A DNA stretch of 64,000 nt from Paenibacillus sp. CAA11 (GCF_003060825.1 NZ_CP028922.1:4309001-4373000); one strand, 5' to 3'. Shown: positions 9,330-18,731, counted from the first letter of the stretch. The notes: generated from the letters alone by a model not told the origin. Made by a program: numbers and translations.

Positions 9330-10486
9330 CCTTTGCTCATTAAATAATCAACGATGCGCCGCGCAGGAATCCGCGCCTCTTGCTTCAGCATGTCAATGCT
9401 GTCCTGCTGGCGCGCCCGCCATTCGTCGCCGCTGCCAAGCAGATGCTGTGCCTGCGCGGCAAGCGTCTTCGGCTCCAGCTGCTCGCTCGTTCCGACCGGA
9501 ACACTGCCGAGCCGGGCGAGGAAGTGGTCGATCTTCGGATCGTACGAGATGCCGAGCAGGGGCACGCGCTGCGAAGCCGCGTAAATCAGGCTGTGCAGCC
9601 GCATGCCGATGATCAGGCTGCAGCGGCTGACCTCCCGCAGCATCTCCTGCGGGTTGTCGAGCGCCTGCGCGATGGTTACGATGCTGCCGGTTCCGCTAAG
9701 ATCCCCGATCCGCTCCATCACATAGCGGGAGGCTTCCTCATCCGTAGGGAGGTGGAACGGCAGGAACCGGAGGTGCACTTGACGCTGGCGGGCTAGGGCG
9801 GCGAGCCCCTCAGCCAGCGCGTTCAGTTCGGCCCGTTCGCTGTTCCAGAAGCGGACGGAGATGCCAACTACCGGGAGTTCCGAGGAGCTCTGTGCTCCAT
9901 CCTGACTCACCGCGGCCATTCCATCCTCGCCAAGAGGCGAACATTCCGGCAGGGGCAGCCCCATAACCGGATCAGGTACGACCTCTATGGCATCTTTGCG
10001 AAGCCCCATCGTATGGAGAAGCTCCGCCGATTCCGTATCGCGTACGGAGACATAAGCGCATTTACGGAAGACCGAGGCGATCAGCGGGTGGAACATTCGG
10101 CGGTTAACCGGCCCCACCCCTTGGGCGTATACAAACGCAGGCTTCTTCATCCACTGAGCCAGCTTGATGATTCCCAAATAGTAGGGCACCGATGCCAGTC
10201 CTGTTGCATCCTGCAGCAGGCTCCCACCCCCGCTGATCAGCCCGTTACTGCTACGAATAGCTTTCCTGACTTCACCCAATTTCATCCGGGGAACGGCCTC
10301 TACACCATACATTTTCGTGGTCCATTCCGGATCAGCCGACAGCACGACAGGCTCGATGCGAACCCCCGCCCTGCGGCCCTCCTCTTCCAGTGCAGTCAAG
10401 ATGGATTTAAGAACGGCCTCGTCACCGCTGTTGCGGAAGCCGTAGTACCCGGATAGAACTATTCTTTGAGCAGAAGCGGACTCCAT
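9326..10486 (-). CDS. csaB: Polysaccharide pyruvyl transferase CsaB
   Basis: Adds ketal pyruvate from phosphoenolpyruvate to wall-polymer ManNAc, creating the ligand recognised by SLH domains. Hallmarks are LSGYYGFRNSGDEAVL at the N-terminus, LISGGGSLLQDATGL, YAQGVGPVNRR, VVPDPVMGLP, and IIGMRLHSLIYA with PLLGISYDPKI toward the end. About 386 residues. ATG at 10486 is chosen over GTG 10498; either way the start lies inside the end of the upstream DUF5693 gene (28-40 base overlap), and the stop overlaps tagA, so three genes are coupled. The two SLH proteins in this window are the obvious beneficiaries. Confidence 0.93.
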   Translation of the reverse strand: MESASAQRIVLSGYYGFRNSGDEAVLKSILTALEEEGRRAGVRIEPVVLSADPEWTTKMYGVEAVPRMKLGEVRKAIRSSNGLISGGGSLLQDATGLASVPYYLGIIKLAQWMKKPAFVYAQGVGPVNRRMFHPLIASVFRKCAYVSVRDTESAELLHTMGLRKDAIEVVPDPVMGLPLPECSPLGEDGMAAVSQDGAQSSSELPVVGISVRFWNSERAELNALAEGLAALARQRQVHLRFLPFHLPTDEEASRYVMERIGDLSGTGSIVTIAQALDNPQEMLREVSRCSLIIGMRLHSLIYAASQRVPLLGISYDPKIDHFLARLGSVPVGTSEQLEPKTLAAQAQHLLGSGDEWRARQQDSIDMLKQEARIPARRIVDYLMSKG

Positions 10487-12477
10487 TTCTTCCAGCACCT
10501 TTCAATAATTTGCCATACCCCGATGGCGATAATCCCGATAATGAGGCCAAAGCCCAGACCGAGCAGCCCGCGAATCAGCGAGATCAGGACCGGCGTATGA
10601 ATATGCGCAAAGGTATCAACCATCGACAGCTGGCCAATGGCAGCAATGATCATAACATAGATAACTTTAGGGTAACGGAAAGCTACGAACACCCCTGCTA
10701 TGAACAGCGGATGGGCAAACAGAAATTCCTTATTCCGGGGTCTTACACCGATGTTCTCTTCCAGGAAGGCACGGAAGGCGGCCTCGCCTGGCAGCAGCGT
10801 TCCGGCATTGCCAGTTCTGGACAAGTAATACACGCCAGCCGCACCAATGACAACCGCAACCGCAACCCACAACAGGGTAATCGGCATGCTCAGCCAGCGG
10901 CGGAGCTCATGGTATACGGATTTTCCTTGGTACAAGAACACATAGACAGCTACAAGCAGCATCGGTACAAAATGTAGCAGACTTACGCCGCGGAATTGGT
11001 CAAGTACCAAACTGTAAGTAATATTATTCAAGAGCGCAATGACGAATGGCACAGCACTCAAACTGATCAAGGAGGTCTTAATAAACAAAATCAGTGTATG
11101 CGACAGTCTTCTTGAACCGGATATATGGGGATGCTCCGCATGAACTTCCTTCACTTTCCGGGCAGCCATAAGGGTAGCTACCGTAGGAGCACTGATCGCT
11201 ACAGCAAGCGAGAGCAAATGCTCCAGCATGCTAGGCTTTAGAACATACAACCCTAAGCAGCCCACAAACCCGATCAGCAGAACCAACAGAGTAACTGAAG
11301 GAAGGAAGTAAGAAATCAGCAGAGCCACAAAGGCAACTCCGCCCAGCACAACCCCTACCTTAATGATTTTCTCCCAGGAATAGTCCGTCACTTTGAACGG
11401 TTCAGCCTGTCCAAGGTGGTATCCGGCCTTCTTTATACGATCCAAGGCTTCACCCTTATCTTTAAGGGCATGAATGACATTGTCAATCGGGTCGGTAATC
11501 GCTGCCTTCACTACATCACGAGCCGGAGATGAATTGAAATAGATCATCCGAATCTTCCGGTCTTTTACGGCAAGAGCCAGTCGGTCAGCCAAGGCTTCCT
11601 GATCCATGGCTGCATCGGTGTCCCCAATGGAATGCAGGCGCACTACATTGTAGTCCAGCAGATGAGCCAGTCGGTTCAGACCCAGCTGAGGTTTCTTCAG
11701 CCCCTCAATAGCAGCAATACCGATATGACGCTCGTTCAGAGAGTCGGCAAAGGCCTGTAAGGAATGCTTCTCCGCATCGTCTCCATAGCCCTTAACGGCT
11801 TCACCATCAAATAGAATACGTGTGACGCCATACTTCACATATTGGTCCAGCAGCTCGTCTACAGCCTCTTGGTTATAGGTTCCGCTGTCCGATATGCGCG
11901 GCAAGATGTGCATGCCTTTATCATGGATCATCTCCATCACCTGCGGATCGGCCGGCATCGGTTTAAGCGCGGCATCCTCCGGCGAGGTATTCAGGCGCAG
12001 GCCTGAATGCCCGTTCCACGACCAAGGGGATACCTGGATATCAAACTGAGCAAAGGCATCCTTGATCATCGAAGCATAAATCTTCTCGTTATCGTCGTTT
12101 GTGAACAGGACATAGGTTCCGTTATCGGTTGCCGATAAAGGCTTCTTGTTCAGATTAGCTACGTCTGCAGCACTGTAGACCTGCAGACGGCGAGCCTTTT
12201 TCAGCTCATCCAGATTACTTTCGAACACGGCGATCGTGCTAAACCCAGCCTTCTTCAGCCGGTCCAGCCGATCAGACATAAATTGCTGCGGATTCCCCTG
12301 ATAGGAGGAGATATCCAGCAGACTGCGATAATTATAAATCAGCTCTACATTTTTAGCGGTGGATTCTGTCTCCACCCTACCATAAATTAAGGGCAGAGAC
12401 GCCACCAAACCAACCACAACTAGAATCCACAGCCATTTGCGGGTGGCAGTGTTCCACTGCTTCCATCTTTGAACCAC
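10459..12477 (-). CDS. DUF5693-family multi-pass membrane protein
   Basis: 672 residues. One N-terminal membrane anchor (WLWILVVVGLVASLPLIYG) is followed by an extracytoplasmic domain of about 330 residues containing ILFDGEAVKGYGDD and VRLHSIGD, then about eight C-terminal membrane segments. I recognise it as the DUF5693 type often found beside csaB; function is unassigned. GTG at 12477 has a strong AGGAGGT 6 bases upstream. Overlap with csaB on one side and a 35-base gap to the phosphohexomutase on the other suggest one operon. A role in polymer export, assembly or pyruvylation at the membrane is an inference from context only. Confidence 0.85.
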   Translation of the reverse strand: MVQRWKQWNTATRKWLWILVVVGLVASLPLIYGRVETESTAKNVELIYNYRSLLDISSYQGNPQQFMSDRLDRLKKAGFSTIAVFESNLDELKKARRLQVYSAADVANLNKKPLSATDNGTYVLFTNDDNEKIYASMIKDAFAQFDIQVSPWSWNGHSGLRLNTSPEDAALKPMPADPQVMEMIHDKGMHILPRISDSGTYNQEAVDELLDQYVKYGVTRILFDGEAVKGYGDDAEKHSLQAFADSLNERHIGIAAIEGLKKPQLGLNRLAHLLDYNVVRLHSIGDTDAAMDQEALADRLALAVKDRKIRMIYFNSSPARDVVKAAITDPIDNVIHALKDKGEALDRIKKAGYHLGQAEPFKVTDYSWEKIIKVGVVLGGVAFVALLISYFLPSVTLLVLLIGFVGCLGLYVLKPSMLEHLLSLAVAISAPTVATLMAARKVKEVHAEHPHISGSRRLSHTLILFIKTSLISLSAVPFVIALLNNITYSLVLDQFRGVSLLHFVPMLLVAVYVFLYQGKSVYHELRRWLSMPITLLWVAVAVVIGAAGVYYLSRTGNAGTLLPGEAAFRAFLEENIGVRPRNKEFLFAHPLFIAGVFVAFRYPKVIYVMIIAAIGQLSMVDTFAHIHTPVLISLIRGLLGLGFGLIIGIIAIGVWQIIERCWKKWSPLLLKE

Positions 12478-12512
12478 GAAGCTACCTCCTCTTGATACTT
12501 ACGCGCCAGGGC

Positions 12513-14228
12513 TTATTCTTCCACTTTTGCCAAAACGGTATCCTGCAGTGATTTCAGACGCGCTTTGGCATCTTCATTCGAGGTTCCTTTGACGGCAAAA
12601 TAAAACTTAATTTTCGGTTCAGTGCCGGAAGGACGCAGGCAGAACCACGAGCCGTCCTCAAGAAGGAACTTAAGAACGTTCTCCTTCGGCAGACCGTCCA
12701 AACCTAAGGAATAATCAAGCATTTTGTCTACCCGAATGCCATTCAGCTCTTGCGGCGGATTCGTCCGCCAAGCTGTCATCAGACCGCTGATCTTGGCTAC
12801 GCCATCCTTGCCCTTCATGGTCAAGGAGGACAAGGCTTCACGATAGTAACCGAATTCGCGATACAGTTCCTCCAGCACATCGATTAGTGTCTTACCCTGC
12901 TGCTTGTAATAAGCCGCAGCTTCCGCAATCAGCGTAGATGCTACAATGGCATCCTTATCCCGAGCATAGTTCCCGGCCAGATAGCCATAGCTTTCCTCAT
13001 ATCCGAATACATACGTATACTCACCCGACGCGGCGAACTCATTCATTTTCTCACCGATATATTTAAAGCCGGTCAGCGTATTGAACACAGTCAATCCGTA
13101 GTGACGGGCAATGTTCGCCCCCATCTCACTGGTCACAATTGTCTTCACCACTGCACCATTAGCCGGAAGCTTGCCTGTAGCCTTCAGCTGACTCAACAAA
13201 TAATTAACGAGAATGGCCCCCGATTGGTTACCGGTAAGAATTTCATACTCCCCGTTCTTGTCGCGGACTACAGCACCCATCCGGTCCGCATCAGGGTCTG
13301 TACCGATCAGGATATCGGCACCTACCCTGCGGCCAAGTTCAATGGCCATGGTGAACGCTTCGCGTTCTTCCGGGTTCGGCGATTTCACGGTCGAGAACTC
13401 AGCATCAGGCTGTTCCTGTTCAGGCACAATATGCACCTGGGTGAAGCCCAGCTTATTCAGCACGCGGCGAACGGGCAGGTTCCCTGTACCATGAAGCGGC
13501 GTATAGACGATAACTACGTCCTTCGCAGCTCCCTCTTCCAGCAGTTTGCGGTTCGCACTTGTAGCCGCTACCGTCTCAGCAAAGGCTTCATCCACTTCTT
13601 CACCAAGCCATACCAGCAGCCCTTGAGCTTCTGCTTCTTCCTGGGTAAGACGCTTCACCTGGGAGAAAGACTGTACATCACGGATTTTGGCGATGACTTC
13701 CTCTGCTTCATGTGGCACAAGCTGTCCGCCCTCGGCATTATAAACCTTATATCCGTTATATTCCGGAGGATTGTGACTGGCTGTGATGACGATTCCTCCA
13801 TCAGCATTCAAATGGCGAACTGCAAAAGAAAGCTGCGGGGTTGGACGAAGCGAAGGGAACAGCTTAGCTACAATGCCATTACCCGCCAGCACCAATGCAG
13901 ACTCCAGCGCAAATTCCGGAGAGAAGTGCCGGGAATCATGGGCGATGACTACGGATTTGCGTCCTTCCCCCTTCTTGGAGTTCAGGATATACTCGGCAAA
14001 ACCTTGGTTTGCCCGCCCGATGGTATATCGGTTCATGCGGTTGCTGCCCGCACCAATGACGCCGCGCAGGCCCCCTGTGCCGAACTCCAGCTCACGATAG
14101 AAGCGATCCTCCAGCTCAGCAGGGTTCTGCTCTAATGCGCGAAGCTCCTGCTTTGTCTCTTCATCAATAAAAGGATCTTCCAGCCAGCTTTGAACTTTAT
14201 CCAATACAGACTTACTGATTTCGCTCAT
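12513..14228 (-). CDS. pgcA: Phosphoglucomutase / phosphomannomutase
   Basis: Alpha-D-phosphohexomutase (571 residues) interconverting hexose 6-phosphate and 1-phosphate, feeding UDP-glucose and other nucleotide sugars for wall polymers. Seen are FGTGGLRGVIGAG at the N-terminus, the active-site serine loop TASHNPPEYNGYKVYN, the metal loop GTDPDADRMG, the sugar-specificity loop GYEESYGYL and the phosphate-binding loop RPSGTEPKIKFY. ATG 14228 has GGAGG 10 bases upstream; GTG 14234 is closer to that site and less likely. It is the first gene of the csaB-tagA direction. Length and motifs fit the Bacillus PgcA/YhxB group. Confidence 0.93.
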   Translation of the reverse strand: MSEISKSVLDKVQSWLEDPFIDEETKQELRALEQNPAELEDRFYRELEFGTGGLRGVIGAGSNRMNRYTIGRANQGFAEYILNSKKGEGRKSVVIAHDSRHFSPEFALESALVLAGNGIVAKLFPSLRPTPQLSFAVRHLNADGGIVITASHNPPEYNGYKVYNAEGGQLVPHEAEEVIAKIRDVQSFSQVKRLTQEEAEAQGLLVWLGEEVDEAFAETVAATSANRKLLEEGAAKDVVIVYTPLHGTGNLPVRRVLNKLGFTQVHIVPEQEQPDAEFSTVKSPNPEEREAFTMAIELGRRVGADILIGTDPDADRMGAVVRDKNGEYEILTGNQSGAILVNYLLSQLKATGKLPANGAVVKTIVTSEMGANIARHYGLTVFNTLTGFKYIGEKMNEFAASGEYTYVFGYEESYGYLAGNYARDKDAIVASTLIAEAAAYYKQQGKTLIDVLEELYREFGYYREALSSLTMKGKDGVAKISGLMTAWRTNPPQELNGIRVDKMLDYSLGLDGLPKENVLKFLLEDGSWFCLRPSGTEPKIKFYFAVKGTSNEDAKARLKSLQDTVLAKVEE

Positions 14229-14306
14229 AGTCACAATTCCTCCATCTATTTGACAGTTATTAGAAAATACAGCGAATTAGCTGTTCTTCAAGGAATTAAC
14301 CCAACT

Positions 14307-14732
14307 CTAGGACAAAGCAAACATGATCTCGCCTTCGGCGACCACTTTGTCTTCTACTTTAGCTGTGGCGCGGCCTTTTCCAATAGAGCCCTTCAGTCTT
14401 GTAATTTCCACCTCAAGACGAAGCGTATCTCCAGGCACAACCTGGCCCCGGAAGCGGAAGCCGTCAAGTCCGGCCAAGAAGCCGATCTTCCCTTTGTTCT
14501 CCTCCACCTGCAAAATTGCCGCTGCACCAACCTGCGCCAGCGCTTCTGTAATAAGTACTCCCGGCATCACCGGATATTCCGGGAAATGCCCGATGAAGAA
14601 GGGTTCGTTGATGGTCACATTCTTAATGCCGACCGCGCGTTTGCCCACCTCCATCTCTATAATCCGGTCCACCAGCAAAAATGGAGGACGGTGCGGAATA
14701 ATCTCCTGAATTTGACGAACATCCATCATCAT
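14307..14732 (-). CDS. fabZ: (3R)-hydroxyacyl-ACP dehydratase FabZ
   Basis: Cytosolic hot-dog-fold enzyme (141 residues) of type II fatty-acid synthesis, dehydrating 3-hydroxyacyl-ACP to trans-2-enoyl-ACP. The catalytic segment [17 protein letters not shown] carries the active His, and [10 protein letters not shown] carries the conserved Glu. The N-terminal [14 protein letters not shown] is typical. The first of three ATG codons (14732) has AAAGGAG 7-8 bases upstream. It follows flhO/flhP and the small EpuA-like gene, the same neighbourhood as B. subtilis ywpB. Confidence 0.95.
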   Translation of the reverse strand: MMMDVRQIQEIIPHRPPFLLVDRIIEMEVGKRAVGIKNVTINEPFFIGHFPEYPVMPGVLITEALAQVGAAAILQVEENKGKIGFLAGLDGFRFRGQVVPGDTLRLEVEITRLKGSIGKGRATAKVEDKVVAEGEIMFALS

Positions 14733-14828
14733 AAACTTGCTCCTTTCAATCGAACGGCCCGTATAGAATCAATCTCTCCGGGCCATAATGTAATTATCCT
14801 TCGCCCCTGCAGAAGCGAAGGTTAAGAT

Positions 14829-14880
14829 AAGGGGCTTATCCGCATTCGAACGGCCTACAGCTGGATGCGGATAAGCCCTT
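14829..14880. terminator. Long hairpin upstream of fabZ
   Basis: A 16-bp stem with one bulged G (14829-14845 with 14865-14880) and a loop of about 19 bases. T-runs are short on both sides (CCCTTTT on plus). It lies between the 15 kb terminator and fabZ, so it may be a second terminator or a fabZ leader structure. Confidence 0.45.
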
Positions 14881-14996
14881 TTGATTTCCGAGCCGTAGAG
14901 TCCCCCACCATTATACATTTTCCGCGGTTAAAAGGGAAACCTGTCTATCACGTTCCTCTTCCCCTAATCCAATTAAGTTCCTTCCATACTCACAGC

Positions 14997-15034
14997 AAAA
15001 AATCCTCCTTCCCGCCATAGGCAGGACAGGAGGA
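14997..15034 (-). terminator. Terminator of the flhO-flhP-epuA direction
   Basis: Hairpin built from TCCTCC/GGAGGA arms (15003-15034) followed on the minus strand by six T residues (14997-15002), about 60 bases after the stop of the 69-residue gene. Confidence 0.75.
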
Positions 15035-15091
15035 CTTACTAATACAGACGGCGCTAGCCGATTCATCATTCTAAAATGATCATGCAGCTCC

Positions 15092-15301
15092 CTAAGGGGC
15101 AAAAATTAGATCAAACACATGCCGCCAGGTGCTCCACAAAAATATGTCACTCCACGGCTGCTTGCCAAGCACAACATAACCTATGGCCATCCCTGCATAT
15201 CCGGCAAGCAGCAGGAAGAGCACGACAGAGATAACCTTTAAGGTTCGGCGTAAGCCGCGCCTGCTTGCGGTCGGCTTCGTCTCTTCTGTTGCTTCAGTCA
15301 T
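15092..15301 (-). CDS. EpuA-like small membrane protein
   Basis: 69 residues: a short basic cytosolic head (SRRGLRRTLKV), one membrane segment (VISVVLFLLLAGYAGMAIG), and an extracellular tail ending with GKQPWSDIFLWSTW and FDLIFAP. This matches the small family labelled 'DNA-directed RNA polymerase subunit beta' or EpuA in Firmicutes; the polymerase name is historical and not supported by the sequence. ATG 15301 lies 13 bases past the flhP stop, so it is likely co-transcribed with flhO and flhP. A terminator follows. Function unknown. Confidence 0.8.
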   Translation of the reverse strand: MTEATEETKPTASRRGLRRTLKVISVVLFLLLAGYAGMAIGYVVLGKQPWSDIFLWSTWRHVFDLIFAP

Positions 15302-15314
15302 TAGCTGATACCAC

Positions 15315-16139
15315 CTATCCGCGCAAGTGATTCGCCATTCCCATCATCGTCTCGCTGGAGGAAAGCGCCCGAGCCGACAGCTGGTAAGCTCGCTGGACCT
15401 GAAGCATGTCTGTCATCTCTTGAGTCAAATCTACATTTGACTCCTCCAAAGCGCCCTGACGAAGGGTAGAGCGATTGGGGTCCCCCGGCAATAAGGCGTT
15501 CGCATTGCCAAGAACATCATTAGCATTCGCTCCCGGCAGTAAAGTATACAAGTTATTGTCTTTCTCCACAAGCCCTTCGGGACGGCGCGGAGTCACAAGC
15601 TTCAACTGGGCTACCGGTGTAATGGTCGAGCCGACTACGGAGCTGATTTTCCCTGAAGCATCGATTTGAAGAGAGCCGTTCGTCGGTACAGTAATCGGCT
15701 GATTATCCGTTCCCTGTACAAAGTATCCCTGGCTCGTGGTCAAGTATCCAATCTTCGGGTTCAGCGGGTCCGGGCTGATATGAAAGTTGCCGTCCCGAGT
15801 ATAAGCCTGTACCCCGTCTGCTTGAACAGCAAACATGGCGTTGCCTTCAATAGCCAGATCGGTAGGCTTATTAGTCTGTTTGATCGGACCCTGGCTGAAG
15901 TTATAAGTGACGTTGGATAATCTCGCTCCAAACCCCAAATTGAACCCCATAGGCGTTGAGCGGCCTGTCTTGCGAAGGCCATCCGGCTGTTGCTGGACCC
16001 GCGTCAACGTATCCTCGAAGGAGGCTTCCTTCCGTTTATAGCCATTTGTACCCACGTTGGCGATATTATCCGCCAGCACATCCAGACGCTTCTGGATGCT
16101 GTTCATGGATACCATGGCGCTGATCATAGAATTATTCAT
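15315..16139 (-). CDS. flhP: Flagellar hook-basal body (rod-type) protein FlhP
   Basis: FlgG/FlgF-family axial protein of 274 residues. The N-terminal rod motif NSIQKRLDVLADNIANVGTNG and the C-terminal EESNVDLTQEMTDM with QRAYQLSARAL are the coiled-coil halves that pack in the flagellar axial structure; the middle TKPTDLAIEGNAMFAV with YTRDGNFHI is the FlgG core. AAGGAGGG lies 6 bases before ATG 16139. It follows flhO by 14 bases, as in B. subtilis (mbl-flhO-flhP). No other flagellar genes are visible here. Confidence 0.93.
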   Translation of the reverse strand: MNNSMISAMVSMNSIQKRLDVLADNIANVGTNGYKRKEASFEDTLTRVQQQPDGLRKTGRSTPMGFNLGFGARLSNVTYNFSQGPIKQTNKPTDLAIEGNAMFAVQADGVQAYTRDGNFHISPDPLNPKIGYLTTSQGYFVQGTDNQPITVPTNGSLQIDASGKISSVVGSTITPVAQLKLVTPRRPEGLVEKDNNLYTLLPGANANDVLGNANALLPGDPNRSTLRQGALEESNVDLTQEMTDMLQVQRAYQLSARALSSSETMMGMANHLRG

Positions 16140-16153
16140 TTAAGTCCCTCCTT

Positions 16154-17044
16154 CTAGACGCGACCAAGGTCGTTCACTGCTTTGTCCAAGCTTTTATCGT
16201 AATACTGAATGACTTGCTGGTTGGCTTCATACGCCTTCTGAGCAGCAAGCAGATCCACCATTGCCTGGGCTGTATCCACATTTGAAGTTTCCAATGAGCC
16301 TTGACGGACCTCTGCCGTAGCAAAGGCCGGATCGTTCGCAGCCAAGGCTCTTACGCCAGCCGCCTGGGCATCCTGTGCTTCGAATACGCCGTGACCGTCA
16401 CGAACAAGCTGGTTCGGCAGGGTGACTTCACTGATTCGAAGCTGGCCGATGGCATTGCCATTTCGGCGAAGCACGCCTTGTCCATCCACCGATATCTGAT
16501 CCATGGAAGTTCCGGCTGGCAATGTGATCGGATTGCCGTTCGCATCGAGCACTTCATAGCCCTGTGCGGTCAGCAGCTGACCGGCTGCATTAACGTGGAA
16601 GCTGCCGTCCCGCGTATATTTCTCCTTACCGTCCGCATCACGCACGGTGAAGAAGGCCTGAGGCTGATAGACGACCGTACCGTCATCGCCAACATATTTT
16701 CCATTCGCATCAAAAGTATAATTCTGGCCGGTGGCCGGATCTTGAAGCTCGAGATTGGAGACAAGCGCAAAGTCACTGCTGCGCCCTGTATCACGGACCA
16801 CTCCTTGTGTAAAAGAGGACAAGCTCTCCTCAGCGAATACACCAGTGTTCAGCTTACCGATCCGTTTCACGCCCGGCTCATTACCTCCAACCATAGAAAT
16901 CAGCATCTCCGGAAAAGACCGTGCGACACTATTCACCTGCTTATATCCGGTTGTGTTGATGTTGGAGATATTCTGAGTCACCGTGTCGTGCAGTCGCTGC
17001 TGGGTCATCATCCCTGCTGCAGCCGTATAAAGTCCTCTTAACAT
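16154..17044 (-). CDS. flhO: Flagellar hook-basal body (rod-type) protein FlhO
   Basis: FlgG-family axial protein, 296 residues from ATG 17044 (MLRGLYTAAAGMMTQQRL), where GGAGG sits 9 bases upstream; a longer in-frame reading to 17089 lacks a ribosome site. It carries the N-terminal motif LHDTVTQNISNINTTGYKQ, the core YTRDGSFHVNAAGQLLT, and the C-terminal LETSNVDTAQAMVDLL with QKAYEANQQVIQYYDK. Paralogous to the flhP product and probably co-transcribed with it. Confidence 0.93.
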   Translation of the reverse strand: MLRGLYTAAAGMMTQQRLHDTVTQNISNINTTGYKQVNSVARSFPEMLISMVGGNEPGVKRIGKLNTGVFAEESLSSFTQGVVRDTGRSSDFALVSNLELQDPATGQNYTFDANGKYVGDDGTVVYQPQAFFTVRDADGKEKYTRDGSFHVNAAGQLLTAQGYEVLDANGNPITLPAGTSMDQISVDGQGVLRRNGNAIGQLRISEVTLPNQLVRDGHGVFEAQDAQAAGVRALAANDPAFATAEVRQGSLETSNVDTAQAMVDLLAAQKAYEANQQVIQYYDKSLDKAVNDLGRV

Positions 17045-17164
17045 AGAAAGCCTCCGTTCATAGCATGAATTGCATGATCTTGCTAACAATTTATTAGAAT
17101 TGCTCTGTTGTGAGCAATAATTATCTTAAGTCGCGTCTAAGAGCATATACCTTTATATCGGCAA

Positions 17165-18160
17165 TTAGAATTTTTTCTTTATGACTTTATCTAAATTATC
17201 AAGCATAATCCCTGTGCCTTTAACTACACAGTGCATCGGATCCTCTGCTACGAGCACAGGCACCCGCAGCTCCTCGGCCAGAAGCTCGTCCAACCCGTTC
17301 AGCAGAGCGCCTCCCCCGGTCAGAATAACCCCGCGGTCGATAATATCCGCAGACAGCTCCGGTGGAGTGCGCTCCAGCACCGATTTGGCGGAAGCTACAA
17401 TGGAGGATACGGAATCCCACAGAGCTTCCTGTACCTCAGTCGAAGAAATCGTAACCGTCAGAGGCAGTCCGGATACCATGTCACGGCCACGAATGTCCAT
17501 CTCCGCCTTGCGACCATCCGGATGCACCGTGCCGATGCCTATCTTGATATCCTCTGCTGTTCGCTCCCCGATCAGGAGCTTGTACTTCGACTTGATATAG
17601 CGAATAATGGCAGCATCGAACTTGTCCCCCGCCATTTTAAGCGAAGAGGCTGTGACGATATCCCCCATGGAGAGCACTGCCACATCTGTCGTTCCTCCGC
17701 CAATATCTACAACCATATTGCCACTCGGCTCATAGATATTCATACCTGCCCCAATGGCTGCCGCTTTAGGCTCTTCTTCCAAAAATACATCCTTCGCTCC
17801 GCTGCGTTCGGCAGCCTCGCGAATCGCTTTCTGCTCCACCGAAGTGATATTCGTCGGCGCGCAGATCAAAATGCGTGGACGGCTGTACCAGTTCTTGCCG
17901 CCCACACGGTTAATGAAATATTTCAACATAGTTTCTGTAATATCAAAGTCAGCAATAACGCCGTCCTTAAGCGGACGAATCGCCACGATATTTCCCGGCG
18001 TCCGGCCAACCATACGTCTGGCGTCTTCACCTACAGCAAGCACGCGTTTGGTGTCGCTCTCAATAGTTACAACGGAAGGCTCGTCAAGCACAACGCCCCT
18101 TCCTTTTACATGAATGAGTACATTCGCCGTACCCAGGTCAATACCGATATCCTTGCTCAT
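17165..18160 (-). CDS. mbl: MreB-like cell-shape protein Mbl
   Basis: Bacterial actin homologue of 331 residues that polymerises at the membrane and directs sidewall peptidoglycan synthesis. Actin-fold motifs seen: IGIDLGTANVLIH (phosphate 1), VVDIGGGTTDVAVLSMG (phosphate 2), ILTGGGALLNGLDELL (adenosine) and DPMHCVVKGTG. The VKGRGVVLDEPSVV N-terminus and gene order spoIIID-mbl-flhO-flhP favour Mbl over MreB. ATG 18160 has GGGGGA 9 bases upstream; TTG 18166 would be too close to it. Confidence 0.94.
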   Translation of the reverse strand: MSKDIGIDLGTANVLIHVKGRGVVLDEPSVVTIESDTKRVLAVGEDARRMVGRTPGNIVAIRPLKDGVIADFDITETMLKYFINRVGGKNWYSRPRILICAPTNITSVEQKAIREAAERSGAKDVFLEEEPKAAAIGAGMNIYEPSGNMVVDIGGGTTDVAVLSMGDIVTASSLKMAGDKFDAAIIRYIKSKYKLLIGERTAEDIKIGIGTVHPDGRKAEMDIRGRDMVSGLPLTVTISSTEVQEALWDSVSSIVASAKSVLERTPPELSADIIDRGVILTGGGALLNGLDELLAEELRVPVLVAEDPMHCVVKGTGIMLDNLDKVIKKKF

Positions 18161-18385
18161 CGTCAAGTGTCCCCCAAAGCGTTATTTTAAATTGAAATTT
18201 ATGGTAAAAGAGGCCACGCTGATCTTAGACGGATTGGTTTCGACATGATGATGTAGGATCTGCTAAAATTCGGGACCTATGGATAGAAATCCTCATTCTA
18301 TTACCATATTTTAAAATATCATACTTCAGGGGACTTCTTCAATAATATTCAGTCCTATACGGTTGATAAACTTATTATTTACCCA

Positions 18386-18670
18386 CTAAGGGGCAGACGT
18401 AATCACTTCAAGTTCGTCAGGATTCTCCTTTTTGTATTTGATTTTTGTCGCTTCTCCTCCGCGCAGATGCCGGATCGACTTATGGTACTCGAGAATGTGC
18501 TTGACCTGGTCAGCCAGATCTGGATTAATCTCCGGCAGCCGTTCGGTTAAATCTTTATGCACCGTGCTTTTTGAAACGCCGAATTCCTTGGCGATGGTCC
18601 GGACTGTATGCCTCGTCTCCACAATGCAGCGGCCTATCTTAATCGTACGTTCCTTGATGTAATCGTGCAC
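18386..18670 (-). CDS. spoIIID: Mother-cell sporulation regulator SpoIIID
   Basis: 94-residue DNA-binding protein that modulates SigE-dependent genes in the mother cell. The sequence MHDYIKERTIKIGRC, the helix-turn-helix RTIAKEFGVSKSTVHKDL and the basic tail HKSIRHLRGGEATKIKYKK match SpoIIID closely. The start is GTG at 18670 with GGGAGGCGGGAG upstream; as I recall B. subtilis spoIIID also uses GTG. A SigE-like promoter sits about 34 bases upstream. Confidence 0.97.
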   Translation of the reverse strand: MHDYIKERTIKIGRCIVETRHTVRTIAKEFGVSKSTVHKDLTERLPEINPDLADQVKHILEYHKSIRHLRGGEATKIKYKKENPDELEVITSAP

Positions 18671-18703
18671 GCTCCCGCCTCCCTACTCGAGATAGTTTGG
18701 TAC

Positions 18704-18731
18704 ATTATATGAGGGGCGTGACCATATATTC
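18704..18731 (-). promoter_or_regulatory. SigE-type promoter of spoIIID
   Basis: Minus strand: -35 GAATATA (18725-18731), 13-base spacer, -10 CATATAAT (18704-18711). Both elements are close to the SigE consensus as I recall it (KMATATT, CATACAMT), matching mother-cell expression of spoIIID. Confidence 0.65.

Noticed and set aside
14911..15102. Minus-strand frame of 63 codons
   Set aside because: It runs through a clear terminator at 14997-15034, overlaps the end of the EpuA-like gene and has no ribosome site.
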